A DNA stretch of 64,000 nucleotides from Pseudarthrobacter sp. IC2-21. GTDB lineage: Bacteria > Actinomycetota > Actinomycetes > Actinomycetales > Micrococcaceae. Location of the stretch: positions 2,914,001-2,978,000 of the forward strand of contig NZ_CP139145.1 of NCBI RefSeq assembly GCF_034048115.1, read 5' to 3'. The notes beneath the pieces were generated by a model. The model did no database searches. It saw only the letters and a list, made by a program, of their open reading frames with translations, and was not told the DNA's origin. The position numbers and the translations under genes were made by a program. This document shows, in pieces, positions 32,077 to 40,963 of the stretch. How positions within the stretch are numbered: position 1 is the stretch's first letter; every line of letters starts with the position of its first letter.

Positions 32077-32985
32077 AGTAATTGCAACGACAATTGCATG
32101 CCGGCCATGAGTGCGGCCGCGCCGGTGTCGCCGATGCTCGGGAAGCTTGTAAAAACAGCGGTGTCGGGGTGGTCCTGAAGCAGGTTGGCGAGTTCGGAGT
32201 TCATGAGCCTCTGATATGGCTGTTAAGCATCCTTAACTGGGCGGCAAACAGCTTCGCGGTAAGGGCTTTGCCTTCCTTGGTCCCGGCGCTGCCGGCGAGC
32301 ATATGGGGCCGGATCCGTTCCGTGAGAGTTTCGGGGCTGGTGCGTCCGGAGTAGTGCCGGCGTGCGCAGAACAGCGCCATGGTCCTGACGGTCAGCCGGC
32401 GGACCTGTTCCGGTGCCGGGTATTGCTCGATGAACGCCGGCGAGATGTCCCGGTCCAAACTGGAGACAGGTGCAGCACGGCAGGGTTATCGGACTCCATG
32501 ACGGCACTGAGCCGGTTCTCGGTGTTGCGCTGGGTGATGATCAGCCGTTCCCGGTCCCGACTCAGGGCCCTGATCCGCGCCAGCAGGGCGGACGGGGTGG
32601 AAAGCGGCCGCCAGTGGGCATGTTCATGGCGCAGCGTGTCGGCCAGGACGAATGCGTCGGATTTACTCGTGGCCAACCGGTAGCGCTCCCGGGCCCTGGC
32701 CGAGATTTCCGGGGAAACACAGTAGATCTCCGGCCCGGCCTGCTGCAGCCGTTCCACCAGCACCCCTTCGGAGCGTTCAATGGCGACCCGGACCTGGCCG
32801 GGGTGTCTGGTCATAGCCGCCTGGAGCTCCCCGAGGCCGGTGACGGTGTGCTGGAACCGCTTCTGAAGGATGGTATTGCCGTCCGCGTCAACGAGGCAGA
32901 GCTGGTGGAATGATCCGCCCCAGTCGATACCGGCGAAAATGCCGGTCTTTCGGCGTTTCGAAGATGAGCCATGGTCGGTGGCCTT
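32077..32985 (-). pseudogene. IS110-family transposase pseudogene
   Basis: The N-terminus GIFAGIDWGGSFHQLCLVD carries the first acidic residue of the DEDD catalytic set, followed by RVAIERSEGVLVERL and ATSKSDAFVLADTLRHEH. Near 32455 the frame shifts to DRDISPAFIEQYPAPEQVRR, and near 32205 to a third frame ending FPSIGDTGAAALMAG, after which the normal C-terminal catalytic domain is missing. A frameshifted and 3'-truncated relic. Confidence 0.85.
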
Positions 32986-32989
32986 TCCT

Positions 32990-33788
32990 ACGGAGACACC
33001 ACCTGTGGTTCACCGGGTGCGTTGGCTTCCCGCGCCAGAACCTTATCTCCGCGATCACCACTACAGGTGTCGCGGCTCCCGCAGGCTGGTTCACGGTCTG
33101 CCATCACCGCGGGGGAACGGCTCTGCACGGGGTCCTCGAAGGATGCGCGTCTGCATAGGTTCTCCCTGCGACGGTGCAGGTGGCCGACGGGACCGTCCCG
33201 CCCTCACTATTATGAACAGAGAAGGTCTGCACGAAGGTCTGTGGCACGCCGTCGCGACGGCGTCCGGCAACCCCTTGAGCTCGTCGCAGGCAACGATGCA
33301 GCAGTCGGTGAGGCTGCGATTCTTAGTCTCGATCAGCACCCTCAGTCAGTACTTCGCACCCTCACCGTGCCCGCCAGCCGGAGCCCGAGTATGTCCCGGG
33401 TCCCTTCGACGGTGACCGCCCGGGCGCCCTGGGTCGGCGGATCGCGACCTGGCCGTCGCGAATCTTGCGTTCACGGTGTGCTCCTGCGCGTTCACCATGT
33501 TCCAAGTCTTCGAAGGACGAAATCTCGCGGCAGCAGTTCGCTTCCTTCGGCACGAGGGTCGACCTTGCGATTTTGACCGCGCTCTCCACCCCGTCCTTGG
33601 ACACCGGATCCCTGGCCGGCTGTTAAGGACGTCGAGGCGCAGATCTGACCGTGGGACTGATCAACCCAGTCCTCGGTCTTGGGCAGCCAAGCATCAGTCA
33701 CCCCGTCCGGGGCAGGGGCCGCCCGGCATCACCTTCAGCGACCCAGCGCTGAACCATGTGATCGGAACAGTCAGCCAGCTTGGCGGCG
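32990..33788. other. Degenerate transposon debris, no intact gene
   Basis: Short reading frames on both strands, none with full family similarity. On the minus strand DAWLPKTEDWVDQSHGQI near 33650-33700 resembles a helix-turn-helix part of an IS21-type IstA protein, which fits the IstB remnant that follows. I can assign nothing else. Confidence 0.35.
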
Positions 33789-34175
33789 TGAGTATTTGAT
33801 GCCTTGAGAGCCACCCAATCTTGCGCTTCAGAGCCACCGATCGTGCGGAAGAGAGCCAGTGGTGGTGTGCTTGGGAGCCATTGGCCCTCGACCTCATCGT
33901 TAGGCACTGGCCAGGGCGTTCTGCTCCCTCATGTTGTAGGGTGCCGGTGTCGACCCAGGTGGTGTTGTGGATGATGCGGTCCATGATGGCGTCGGCGTGG
34001 ACGCAGGCAACGAGGCGGGTGATGCCAGTCCTTCTGCTGATACGGGGTGCAGAACACCGTCGACGTCTCGCCGTAACGGCGCTCCATCAACTCCAGCAGC
34101 ATCATCCGCATCGATTCCGTAGGCCGATCAAGTAACCACTCGTCGATGCCAGATGAGGTACGCACCCCCATTACG
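33789..34175 (-). pseudogene. IS21-family istB remnant, left copy
   Basis: Minus-strand frames give DEWLLDRPTESMRMMLLELM and ERRYGETSTVFCT, then in another frame DRIIHNTTWVDTG, the C-terminal third of an IstB-like ATPase. A segment reading WVALKASNTH at 33789-33813 is shared with the second remnant at 36279-37205, so both come from the same kind of element in the same orientation. Confidence 0.7.
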
Positions 34176-34197
34176 CGAGTAACCTAGGGTCGCGCTA

Positions 34198-34226
34198 TTG
34201 ACTGCTGGGATCAGGTTGATTATAGT
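34198..34226 (+). promoter_or_regulatory. Sigma-70-type promoter for the hydrolase-SDR operon
   Basis: TTGACT at 34198-34203 and TATAGT at 34221-34226 are 17 bases apart, with an operator-like palindrome immediately downstream. It is the clearest promoter in the window. Confidence 0.65.
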
Positions 34227-34227
34227 C

Positions 34228-34246
34228 AACAAACGACCGTTTGGTT
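34228..34246. promoter_or_regulatory. TetR-type operator variant (site 11)
   Basis: AACAAACGACCGTTTGGTT holds both half-sites (AACAAACG and CGTTTGGTT) but with a wider centre than the other copies. It starts two bases after the -10 element, a position that would block transcription when occupied. Confidence 0.6.
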
Positions 34247-34290
34247 GTGTGGCTGAACCCAGCACCTACTGTGGATTCCAAGGAGAGACA

Positions 34291-35097
34291 ATGCCGTCAT
34301 TTAAGATCGAAAATGGGCCGGAAATTTATTACGAGGACACTGGCGGTTCAGGTGTCCCGATTATCTTCAGCCACGGACTCTTTATGACTCTTGACATGTT
34401 CGGGCCGCAGCTCGAGGAATTCTCGAAGGATCACCGCTGCATTACTTGGGACGAGCGGGCCCACGGAAAGACAGTGTGGGAAGGAGACTTCACTTATTAT
34501 GATTCGGCTGACGATCTCATTGCTCTCGCCGACCATCTTGGAATCGACAAGTTCATCCATTTCGGATTCAGCCAGGGTGGTCTCCTAGCGCTGCGTGCGG
34601 CGATCCGGTACCCGGACCGTTTGATCGGGCTGATCCAGTGCTCGACTCACGCTAGCGGACTCTCGGGCGATGCAGTCGCAGCCTTCAAGGAAAAGATCAC
34701 CAAATGGGCTGACGCCGGGCTCACCGAAGAGACGAAGGACTTTCTTCGGTGGCTGATTCTTGGCGAAGGCGTCGATGAAGACTTCTGGATGCACTACTGG
34801 AGCACGATGACCGCTAAGCAGCTCAATGACGCGACTTACGCGCTTTACGATGCTGAAGGGGTGCAGGATCAGTTGCATAGCGTGAAGGCGCCGACTCTCG
34901 TCATCCATGGCCTTTCAGATGTATCTACCCCGCTCGAGCTTGCCCAATACGTTGGCGATCATGTCCCAGACTCGCGGGGGACTGTGCTCATCGAAAACGG
35001 ACCCCACGCAATTAACCTCTCTCATGCAGAGCAAGTGAATGCCGCGGCGCGCATGTTTGTTGATGAGGTCACCACAGAGTTCAATAAGGACAAGTAG
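34291..35097 (+). CDS. Alpha/beta-fold hydrolase, 268 aa
   Basis: Alpha/beta hydrolase of the 3-oxoadipate enol-lactonase / epoxide hydrolase-like group. The oxyanion loop is IIFSHGLFMTLDMFG, the nucleophile elbow is GFSQGGLLALR (Ser), the acid is in VIHGLSDVSTPLELAQ (Asp) and the His is in IENGPHAINLSHAEQ. A Ser nucleophile favours an esterase or lactonase over an epoxide hydrolase. It may open a lactone made by the flavin monooxygenase. I chose the ATG at 34291 (MPSFKIENGPEIYYED) with AAGGAGAG upstream; an earlier frame start overlaps the promoter. It is followed two bases after the stop by an SDR gene. Confidence 0.88.
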   Translation: MPSFKIENGPEIYYEDTGGSGVPIIFSHGLFMTLDMFGPQLEEFSKDHRCITWDERAHGKTVWEGDFTYYDSADDLIALADHLGIDKFIHFGFSQGGLLALRAAIRYPDRLIGLIQCSTHASGLSGDAVAAFKEKITKWADAGLTEETKDFLRWLILGEGVDEDFWMHYWSTMTAKQLNDATYALYDAEGVQDQLHSVKAPTLVIHGLSDVSTPLELAQYVGDHVPDSRGTVLIENGPHAINLSHAEQVNAAARMFVDEVTTEFNKDK

Positions 35098-35098
35098 C

Positions 35099-35857
35099 AT
35101 GGTGAGTCTTGATGGGCAGCTCATTGGGGTCGTCACAGGCGGTGCCTCTGGTATCGGAGAGGCCTGCGTCCGACGCTTAGCCGAGTTGGGGCATTCCATA
35201 GTGATCGCGGATTACACCCTCGAGCATGCTCAACAGCTAGCAGATGAACTCGGGGATTGTGTACTCGCCGTTCAGGCCGACGTCACTAGCGAGCAGGATT
35301 GTCTCAGAATGGTTCAGCGTACGGTTGAGCACTTCGGCAGACTTGATTTCGCAGTCAACAATGCCGGAACCGGAAACCGGGATTCAAGCCTAATCGGAGA
35401 TATTGGGCTCGAAGAATGGCGCCGTATCATGGCCGTCAACCTTGATGGGGTGTTCTTGTCAGTGTCTGCGGAGGCGAAGCAGATGAAGAAATCCGGGGGC
35501 GGATCAATTGTTAACATTTCATCTGTCATGGGTGTAGTCGCAACTCGTGGAGCCGGTGCATATGTGGCGAGTAAGCACGGAGTAGTTGGCCTTACGAAGG
35601 CTGCGGCGCTCGATTATGCGCCCGCCAAGATCCGGGTTAACGCTATCGGCCCAGGATATGTTGAGACGCCAATGCTCGTCGGTCGTCTTGCTGACCAGCC
35701 AGCCGAGGTGCGCCATGAGGTCGAGGGCCGGCACCCGATCGGTCGAATCGCGAAGTCGGACGAGATCGCGGACGCTGTCGCGTATATGGTTTCCCCAGCA
35801 GCCTCCTTTATTACTGGCGCATACCTGCCCGTAGATGGCGGTTACACGGCTAAGTAA
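35099..35857 (+). CDS. SDR family oxidoreductase, 252 aa
   Basis: Classical short-chain dehydrogenase: GVVTGGASGIGEACVRRLA, VIADYTLEHAQ at beta-2 (Asp, NAD type), FAVNNAGTGNRDSSLIGDI, Ser in VNISSVMGVVATRG and YVASKHGVVGLTKAAALDYA with YxxxK. VNAIGPGYVETPMLVGRLA and the C-terminal GAYLPVDGGYTAK complete the fold. The ATG at 35099 is two bases after the hydrolase stop and has AAGGA upstream, so the two are co-transcribed. It likely oxidises the hydroxyl group set free by the hydrolase. Confidence 0.9.
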   Translation: MVSLDGQLIGVVTGGASGIGEACVRRLAELGHSIVIADYTLEHAQQLADELGDCVLAVQADVTSEQDCLRMVQRTVEHFGRLDFAVNNAGTGNRDSSLIGDIGLEEWRRIMAVNLDGVFLSVSAEAKQMKKSGGGSIVNISSVMGVVATRGAGAYVASKHGVVGLTKAAALDYAPAKIRVNAIGPGYVETPMLVGRLADQPAEVRHEVEGRHPIGRIAKSDEIADAVAYMVSPAASFITGAYLPVDGGYTAK

Positions 35858-35982
35858 GCACTCGGCTGTACGCTGACATAGGTTCGGTTGAGAAGTGTCA
35901 TAGGTAAACGGCTCTTGTGCCGGTTTGAACTGGTCCCTTAAGTGGATTTGTTAAGTAAGCGCCTATAGCTAGCGAGGGCCTG

Positions 35983-36160
35983 ACCCCTATTGCACCGGGC
36001 TCAGGCCCTCTAGCTTTGTAGAGACCTTTCGTTGTTATACCAGCGGATGTACTCTTGCAGTGCTGTTTCCAGCGCGTCTTTGCTGATTAACCGGGCGTGA
36101 TGGAAGATTTCTTCCTTCATGCGTCCGAAGAAATTTGGCAGATTGCCTCCGACACTATGG
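35983..36160 (-). pseudogene. IS3-family transposase 3' remnant
   Basis: The minus strand reads FFGRMKEEIFHHARLISKDA, then LQEYIRWYNNER, and after one frameshift STKLEGLSPVQ-stop, the C-terminal end of an IS150-type OrfB. The final codons form a long hairpin (35967-36015, GAGGGCCTGA pairing with TCAGGCCCTC) that may also terminate the hydrolase-SDR transcript. The stretch 35858-35966 has no gene. Confidence 0.75.
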
Positions 36161-36278
36161 GTCTGTGTACCCGGTGATCTCGTGTCGCTTCGTATTCTTG
36201 ATGGTGACGAAATTTGAGGGTGTAACCGGGGCCTGATTCCGCCGGCTTCGAGCAGTGATCGGGCGATGTAGTTGGCAA

Positions 36279-37205
36279 GTGAGTATTTGAAGCTTTGAGC
36301 GCCACTTGTTCGTGCGGTTCAGCGCCGGGGTTCGTGCGAGAGATCGCCAGCGGTCGCATGGCCTAACGACGCTGACGCCCTCCGTGACGGTTGCTAGGCG
36401 GTTGCGGGCGCTGCGTGCTCGCGCATGTTGTAGCTGCCTGTCTCTACCCAGATCGTGTTGTAGATGATCCGGTCCATGATCGCGTCGGCGTGAACGCCGG
36501 AGCCGAGCCGCTGATGCCAGTCCTTCTGCGAATACTGGGTGCAGAACACTGTTGACGTCTCCCGTAGCGGCGTTCCATCAGTTCCAGCAGCATGGTCCGC
36601 ATCGATTCCGTGGGCCGATCCAGCAGCCACTCATCAATGACCAGCAGGGTGAATGCCGCATACTTGCGCAGGAACTTGCCGGATCCGCCAAGGGTGTCTT
36701 GGGCGGCGACCCAGGCTTCCTCGAGGTCGGGCATGCGGACATAATGCGCGCGGACGCGGTGTTCGCAGGCGCGTTTAGCAATCGCGCATCCCAGGTAACA
36801 CTTCCCCGACCCGGTGAACCCTTGGAAGACAACGTTCTCCTGCCGGGCCACGAACGAGCAGGTGCCGAGCTGGCTCAGCAGCGGCCGGTCAAGACCCCGC
36901 TCGTCAAGGAGGTCGATGCGGCGCAGGTCAGCATTCGGGTAGCGCAGCCCCGCCCGCCGGATCAGGCCGGTGACTTTGGCATGGGTGAACGACGCGTAGG
37001 CGTCATCAACGACCAGCCGGAGACGATCTTCGAACGGCAGGCTGATGCTCAGCGTCTCGTCTTGGGTATCTATGGCCTCCAGCAGCTCGCCCGCGTTCAT
37101 CTCCCGGAGCTTGCGTTTGGTTTCCGTGTCCAGGCTGTCAGCGCTGGTCGAAAAGTGAACCATTTCGCGGGCTTGGCCCTCTACGTCAGGCTGGTTGTGA
37201 GTCAT
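36279..37205 (-). pseudogene. istB: IS21-family istB pseudogene, right copy
   Basis: Nearly complete IstB-type AAA ATPase: LRLVVDDAYASFTHAKVTGL, a Walker A-like GFTGSGKCYLGCAIA (Ser/Thr of GKS/T replaced by Cys), Walker B LLVIDEWLLDRPTESM. A frameshift near 36555 separates MERRYG from ETSTVFCTQYSQKDWH and DRIIYNTIWVETGSYNMREH. No istA partner is seen upstream. The shared end segment VALKASNTH lies at 36279-36305. Together with the left copy it flanks the hydrolase-SDR operon in direct orientation. 37206-37484 has only a short unassigned + strand frame (FVRHGFTHDDIRELVHEYHL). Confidence 0.78.
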
Positions 37206-37498
37206 TCACGTTTTGATTGAAGGAGCCGACCGTGACATTCGTTAGGCACGGTTTTACCCATGATGACATCCGGGAATTGGTGCATGAGTATCATCTGCAG
37301 CCCTATGGGACCAAGAAGACCCGAGCGGCGAGGTTTTGCTCGGCTCTCGTTCCATCTTCGCCTCATAGCTATCCACCGCCTGCGTTCTAAAAAGGTCTGC
37401 AATCTTTTATGCCGGCAAGGGGGGCACCGGACTCGCTGACGCCGTTCGAAACTTGGCGGCGAGTGCGATACTGAGGGTCGCGGTTAGGGCGTGTCTCC

Positions 37499-38113
37499 TT
37501 ATTGGCGTAGCCAGATGAGGACGGAGTAGAGGGCGACCCCGGAGCGGTAGGTGATGGCGAGCTTGTCGTATCGGGTGGCGATGCTGCGCCATTGCTTGAA
37601 AATGTTGAAGGACTGCTCGACGACGGACCTGCCTTTGTAGGCCTCGCTGTCGAAGTCCACGGGTCGGCCACCGCGTGCGCCTTTGCGTTTGCGGTTGGCG
37701 ATCTGGTCTCTGGGTTCGGGAATGACTGCCTTGATCTTCCGGGCCCGCAGGAGTGAGCGGTTGGCCCTGGAAGAGTAGGCTTTGTCGCCCATCACCGCGT
37801 CGGGGCGGGTCCGGGCCCGTCCCGTCCCGGCGCGCGGGACGTTGATGGCGTCGATGACGTGCGGGAACAAGCGTGAGTCCGAACCTTGGCCTGGTCCAAT
37901 GATGAACGCCAGAGGCCTGCCTTTCCCGTCGCAGGCGTGGTGGATCTTCGTGCTCAAGCCGCCCCGGGAACGCCCAACTGCGTGATCCTCAGGCTCGGCC
38001 CAGAGTTTCTTGTAATTCGGCGGATCCCCCTGTGTTGCGGGGAAGGTTGGTTCCGTGCTGATGGGCGCGGTTGATCGTTGAGTCCACCGATACAGTCCAG
38101 TCGATCTCCCCAT
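37499..38113 (-). CDS. IS5-family transposase, C-terminal frame, 204 aa
   Basis: DDE transposase second half. It contains GRSRGGLSTKIHHACDGKGR, the second Asp in VMGDKAYSSRANR, and the Glu region YKGRSVVEQSFNIFKQWRSI. Its own start is probably not used; the protein is expected as a fusion with the upstream frame by programmed frameshifting near 38050-38110, as in IS427-type elements. Confidence 0.88.
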   Translation of the reverse strand: MGRSTGLYRWTQRSTAPISTEPTFPATQGDPPNYKKLWAEPEDHAVGRSRGGLSTKIHHACDGKGRPLAFIIGPGQGSDSRLFPHVIDAINVPRAGTGRARTRPDAVMGDKAYSSRANRSLLRARKIKAVIPEPRDQIANRKRKGARGGRPVDFDSEAYKGRSVVEQSFNIFKQWRSIATRYDKLAITYRSGVALYSVLIWLRQ

Positions 38114-38381
38114 CGGCGTCGGCTTCGGTCAGCAGCACGGAGTGGATCCGGTCCCACGTCCCGTCAGACGCGTATCGGCGGTGCCGCTTCCACACCGTCT
38201 GCCACGGACCGAACTCTGCGGGAAGGTCCCGCCAGGCAATCCCGCACCGGTACCGGTAAGCGATGCCCTCCACGACTTGGCGGTGGTTCCGGAACGGGCG
38301 ACCGCGCTGGCCGTCGGAACTGGGCAGCAACGGCTCAACGCGGGCCCACTGATCATCGGTAAAGACTTGGAAACGAGACAC
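37989..38381 (-). CDS. IS5-family transposase, N-terminal frame, 130 aa
   Basis: First half of the transposase: FTDDQWARVEPLLPSSDGQR, then YRYRCGIAWRDLPAEFGPWQ and TVWKRHRRYASDGTWDRI (DUF4096-like), and the first catalytic Asp in SVDSTINRAHQHG. It overlaps the second frame by 125 bases. Confidence 0.88.
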   Translation of the reverse strand: MSRFQVFTDDQWARVEPLLPSSDGQRGRPFRNHRQVVEGIAYRYRCGIAWRDLPAEFGPWQTVWKRHRRYASDGTWDRIHSVLLTEADADGEIDWTVSVDSTINRAHQHGTNLPRNTGGSAELQETLGRA

Positions 38382-38467
38382 GCACCCAAGTTTTCCAGCC
38401 GGCGGTCAGCCTATTTGGGAGACACGCCCTAGTTCGGTGCAAGCCGGAAGGAACCGCGACCTCAGCA

Positions 38468-38936
38468 CTAGTTGATTGCAATCAGGCGCTGCCCGGGCCT
38501 AACAATCAGGCCGCGTGTTACGCCGCCGTCAACGTAAAACGCTGACCCAATGGCGAATGATGAAGCGTCCGAAAGCAACCACGCCGTCATCTCTGCGATT
38601 TCATGCGGCTCCCCCAGTCGTCCTATGGGTTGTGCAGACTCGGCCTTGGCCTTGACCTCCGGATCGGCGAACGCTGCAGCAGCCAGAGGGGTAAGAGTTG
38701 ATACAGGCATGGACCCGATACGGCCGTCGAGTGTGCGCATGCAACAAAGTTTGTTGATGCCGTGTTCGGCTGCAGTGCCGTTCAGGGTTGGGAATCGACT
38801 CCCACGCCTGCATGGCATGCTCCCCGATCCAGTACTCGGTGAAGCCAGCCTGATCGGCGGTCATTGCCTAGTCCACGGCCCATTTGAACACATCCTTTAG
38901 AGTCCTGGTCGGTGGAAGGAAGGGTGCCTGAAACAT
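38468..38936 (-). pseudogene. Chimeric remnant: LLM monooxygenase N-terminus joined to SDR C-terminus
   Basis: From an ATG at 38936 the frame reads MFQAPFLPPTRTLKDVFKWA, hits a TAG at 38868-38870, and continues in the same frame as TADQAGFTEYWIGEHAMQAW, clearly the start of an LLM flavin monooxygenase. After NPE the sequence changes to an SDR C-terminus in another frame (EVKAKAESAQPIGRLGEPHE, AIGSAFYVDGGVTRGLIV). A nonsense mutation and a deletion fused two former genes. Confidence 0.75.
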
Positions 38937-39462
38937 GTCGACCTGCAATTGTGCTGCTTTGAACGATGAGCAACCCGGGCCAAATCTAACAATCGTCTGC
39001 TTTATTGTGGTGGCCTGGGCCGTATGTGTCAAGACACTCTTCCGACCGCTGGCAACTGAAGTCCTCGCTTCGTGCGAAAAGGACATGCGGTGGTGACAGT
39101 GCAGGAAGAGCAGGGCCCGGCGCGGCCGTGGCCGCTCCGCGCAGGACCAGAACTGAATTCTTGGCAATCCAACCCTGCCTGACTAGGGCGGCCCGGCATC
39201 GGAACGTCCCTGCTTGCCGTCGTCGAGAAACGCATAGCGCAGCACGGCCTGTTCAGGCTCTCGGCGATGATGCCCGGATCGAACCCGGTGAGAGCCTCCC
39301 TTGGGCAGCCGCTTCAGTTGAAGAAAAACCTGCGCCACTTTGAACGGACCACCCATTCAGCGCCAGGAACTTGGCGCGGTGACCAGTTCGGGGACGCGTC
39401 CTGGGGAAACGTGGCAGGCATGGGCCGGATATGAGTGGCTGTGGATTTTCCGGTGTTAGTCG
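38937..39462. other. Non-coding or unassigned stretch
   Basis: No reading frame with recognisable similarity. It lies between the chimeric pseudogene and the convergent end of the SDR gene at 39463. Confidence 0.4.
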
Positions 39463-40245
39463 CTAGGAGGCGCCCCGGCCTCCGTCGATGCGGTATTGCG
39501 CCCCTGTAATGAAGGAGCTGTCATCGGAGCCTAGGAAAAGAACTAGATTGGCAACGTCACGGGGGGTGGCGTAGTGACCGAGAGGGATGGTCGCAGATAT
39601 TGACGAATGGGCGGCGTCCGCGTTGCCCGGGTTGAACCCTACTTCCAAAGCCCTCATCATGCGAGTGTCCACGGGAGAGGGATGAATGGAATTAACCCGT
39701 ACACCAAACGGCGCAGCTTCTAAAGCAGCCACTTTTGTCAATCCCACTAGCGCGTGCTTCGAGGCGACGTACGAGACCACGCCTGGGCTTCCGCTTAGGC
39801 CGGCAGTGGAGGAAGTGTTGATGATACTGCCGCGGCCCGCATCAATCATGGGCGGTAAGACATATTTCAAGCCAAGAAAGGCACCCCGGACGTTGACTGC
39901 CATGATGCGGTCAAACGCGGTGACCTCTGTTTCAATCAAAGGGGCGACGGTCCCTTCGAGCCCTGCGTTATTGAAAAAAACATCTATCCTTCCCATTCGA
40001 TTGAGCGTGCGCTGTACGTATTCGGCTACATCCTTCTCGACGCTAACATCAGCGCAAATCGTTTCCAGGTCTCCGGCCGAGGAAAGTGTGGCACGTGTAT
40101 CCTGGAGCGCTCCTTCGTCGATGTCGACAAGAGTCACGCGAGCTCCGGCATAAAGATATGCGGCTGCTGTGGCAGCGCCGATTTCACCTGCACCTCCAGT
40201 GATCAACACGGAAAAGTCCTTAAGCTTCGCCATGGCGGCCCACAT
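39463..40245 (-). CDS. SDR family oxidoreductase, 260 aa
   Basis: Classical short-chain dehydrogenase: FSVLITGGAGEIGAATAAAY at the N-terminus (note GAGEIG rather than GASGIG), TLVDIDEGALQ at beta-2 (NAD type), FFNNAGLEGTVAPLIETEVT, Ser in INTSSTAGLSGSPG, and YVASKHALVGLTKVAALEAA with YxxxK. GVRVNSIHPSPVDTRMM and ITGAQYRIDGGRGAS finish it. Two start codons are possible (ATG at 40245 or 40233). It follows the family B gene on the same strand after 167 bases, an arrangement once present also at 19200-19515. The substrate is an unknown alcohol or ketone. Confidence 0.9.
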   Translation of the reverse strand: MWAAMAKLKDFSVLITGGAGEIGAATAAAYLYAGARVTLVDIDEGALQDTRATLSSAGDLETICADVSVEKDVAEYVQRTLNRMGRIDVFFNNAGLEGTVAPLIETEVTAFDRIMAVNVRGAFLGLKYVLPPMIDAGRGSIINTSSTAGLSGSPGVVSYVASKHALVGLTKVAALEAAPFGVRVNSIHPSPVDTRMMRALEVGFNPGNADAAHSSISATIPLGHYATPRDVANLVLFLGSDDSSFITGAQYRIDGGRGAS

Positions 40246-40412
40246 CGCTCGATTGCAGATGAACGGGCATATGGCGTCGTCGTTCGCTTACCTCATCTAA
40301 CGAGGATTGGGACTGGCAGATTGTGCCGGGTACTTCTAATTCCGCTGAGATGCCCTGCTTTACGCCATGTCCGCTGTGCCTGCTGGGGCTGCTGGCGCTG
40401 CTGGGGGAAATG

Positions 40413-40730
40413 CTAGACATATTCGACATGCACACGGATATTGCCCCCCTCATCGACCCAGCCTGACTTGTAAGCGTAGGAAAGCATCTGCTTGAAGTCC
40501 CCGCGCCAAGCTTCATCCGGTTCCCTAACCACCGAAGCCCAGCGAAGTATCTTTTCAGGACTGACCCACAGGTGGTCCCCCTCCCAGCGGCCGAGCTCTC
40601 CGGCACGATCAGAGGTCGCAAATGTGGAAGCCGAATCACCCATGACGACTGCTTTCAACGCTCGGAAGTTATCTGGCTCGACGAGGATCGGTTCAGTATC
40701 TGGAAGCGAGGTATCCAAAGAGATAATCAT
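40413..40730 (-). CDS. Small conserved protein of unknown function, family B copy 2, 105 aa
   Basis: Full-length member of the family seen truncated at 19200-19457. It begins MIISLDTSLPDTEPILVEPD, continues NFRALKAVVMGDSAS, has the most conserved stretch ELGRWEGDHLWVSPEKILRW and ends SGWVDEGGNIRVHVEYV. It is acidic with many tryptophans and no membrane segment. I know no function. The ATG at 40730 has AAGGA upstream. It precedes an SDR gene on the same strand and is divergent from family A copy 2, with an operator between them. Confidence 0.7.
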   Translation of the reverse strand: MIISLDTSLPDTEPILVEPDNFRALKAVVMGDSASTFATSDRAGELGRWEGDHLWVSPEKILRWASVVREPDEAWRGDFKQMLSYAYKSGWVDEGGNIRVHVEYV

Positions 40731-40889
40731 CAGGGCATCCTTAGGGTTAGGTCGTTGAACGTAATGACTAGGAAATGACAGCGCTCCTCGGCGGCAATCC
40801 TTGCTTTATAGGACCAGCAGCACCACCGGGAATGGTCACCTGCATGTGATACGGGAAGAATTTATACGTGAGCCGATAGTAGCATGTCA

Positions 40890-40903
40890 TACAAACGCTT
40901 GGT
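40890..40903. promoter_or_regulatory. TetR-type operator (site 12)
   Basis: TACAAACGCTTGGT, identical to site 6, between the divergent family B-SDR unit and family A copy 2. Confidence 0.6.
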
Positions 40904-40963
40904 AGACTGTTCGCGATCTGGTACCGACCGTTGTTGCAACGAGGCAGGGGCAAGGAGTCCGAC

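Larger units (their letters stand above)
37485..38431 (-). mobile_element. IS5-family (IS427-type) insertion sequence, about 0.95 kb
   Basis: Two overlapping transposase frames are bounded by matching terminal inverted repeats TAGGGCGTGTCTCC (37485-37498) and GGAGACACGCCCTA (38418-38431). A TA duplication at the ends is possible but is part of the repeat as I read it. The element appears complete. Confidence 0.9.

Noticed and set aside
37225..37391. Possible gene start FVRHGFTHDDIRELVHEYHL
   Set aside because: Only about 50 codons with no recognisable family and cut off before the IS5 element; probably part of a disrupted gene, but nothing supports a call.
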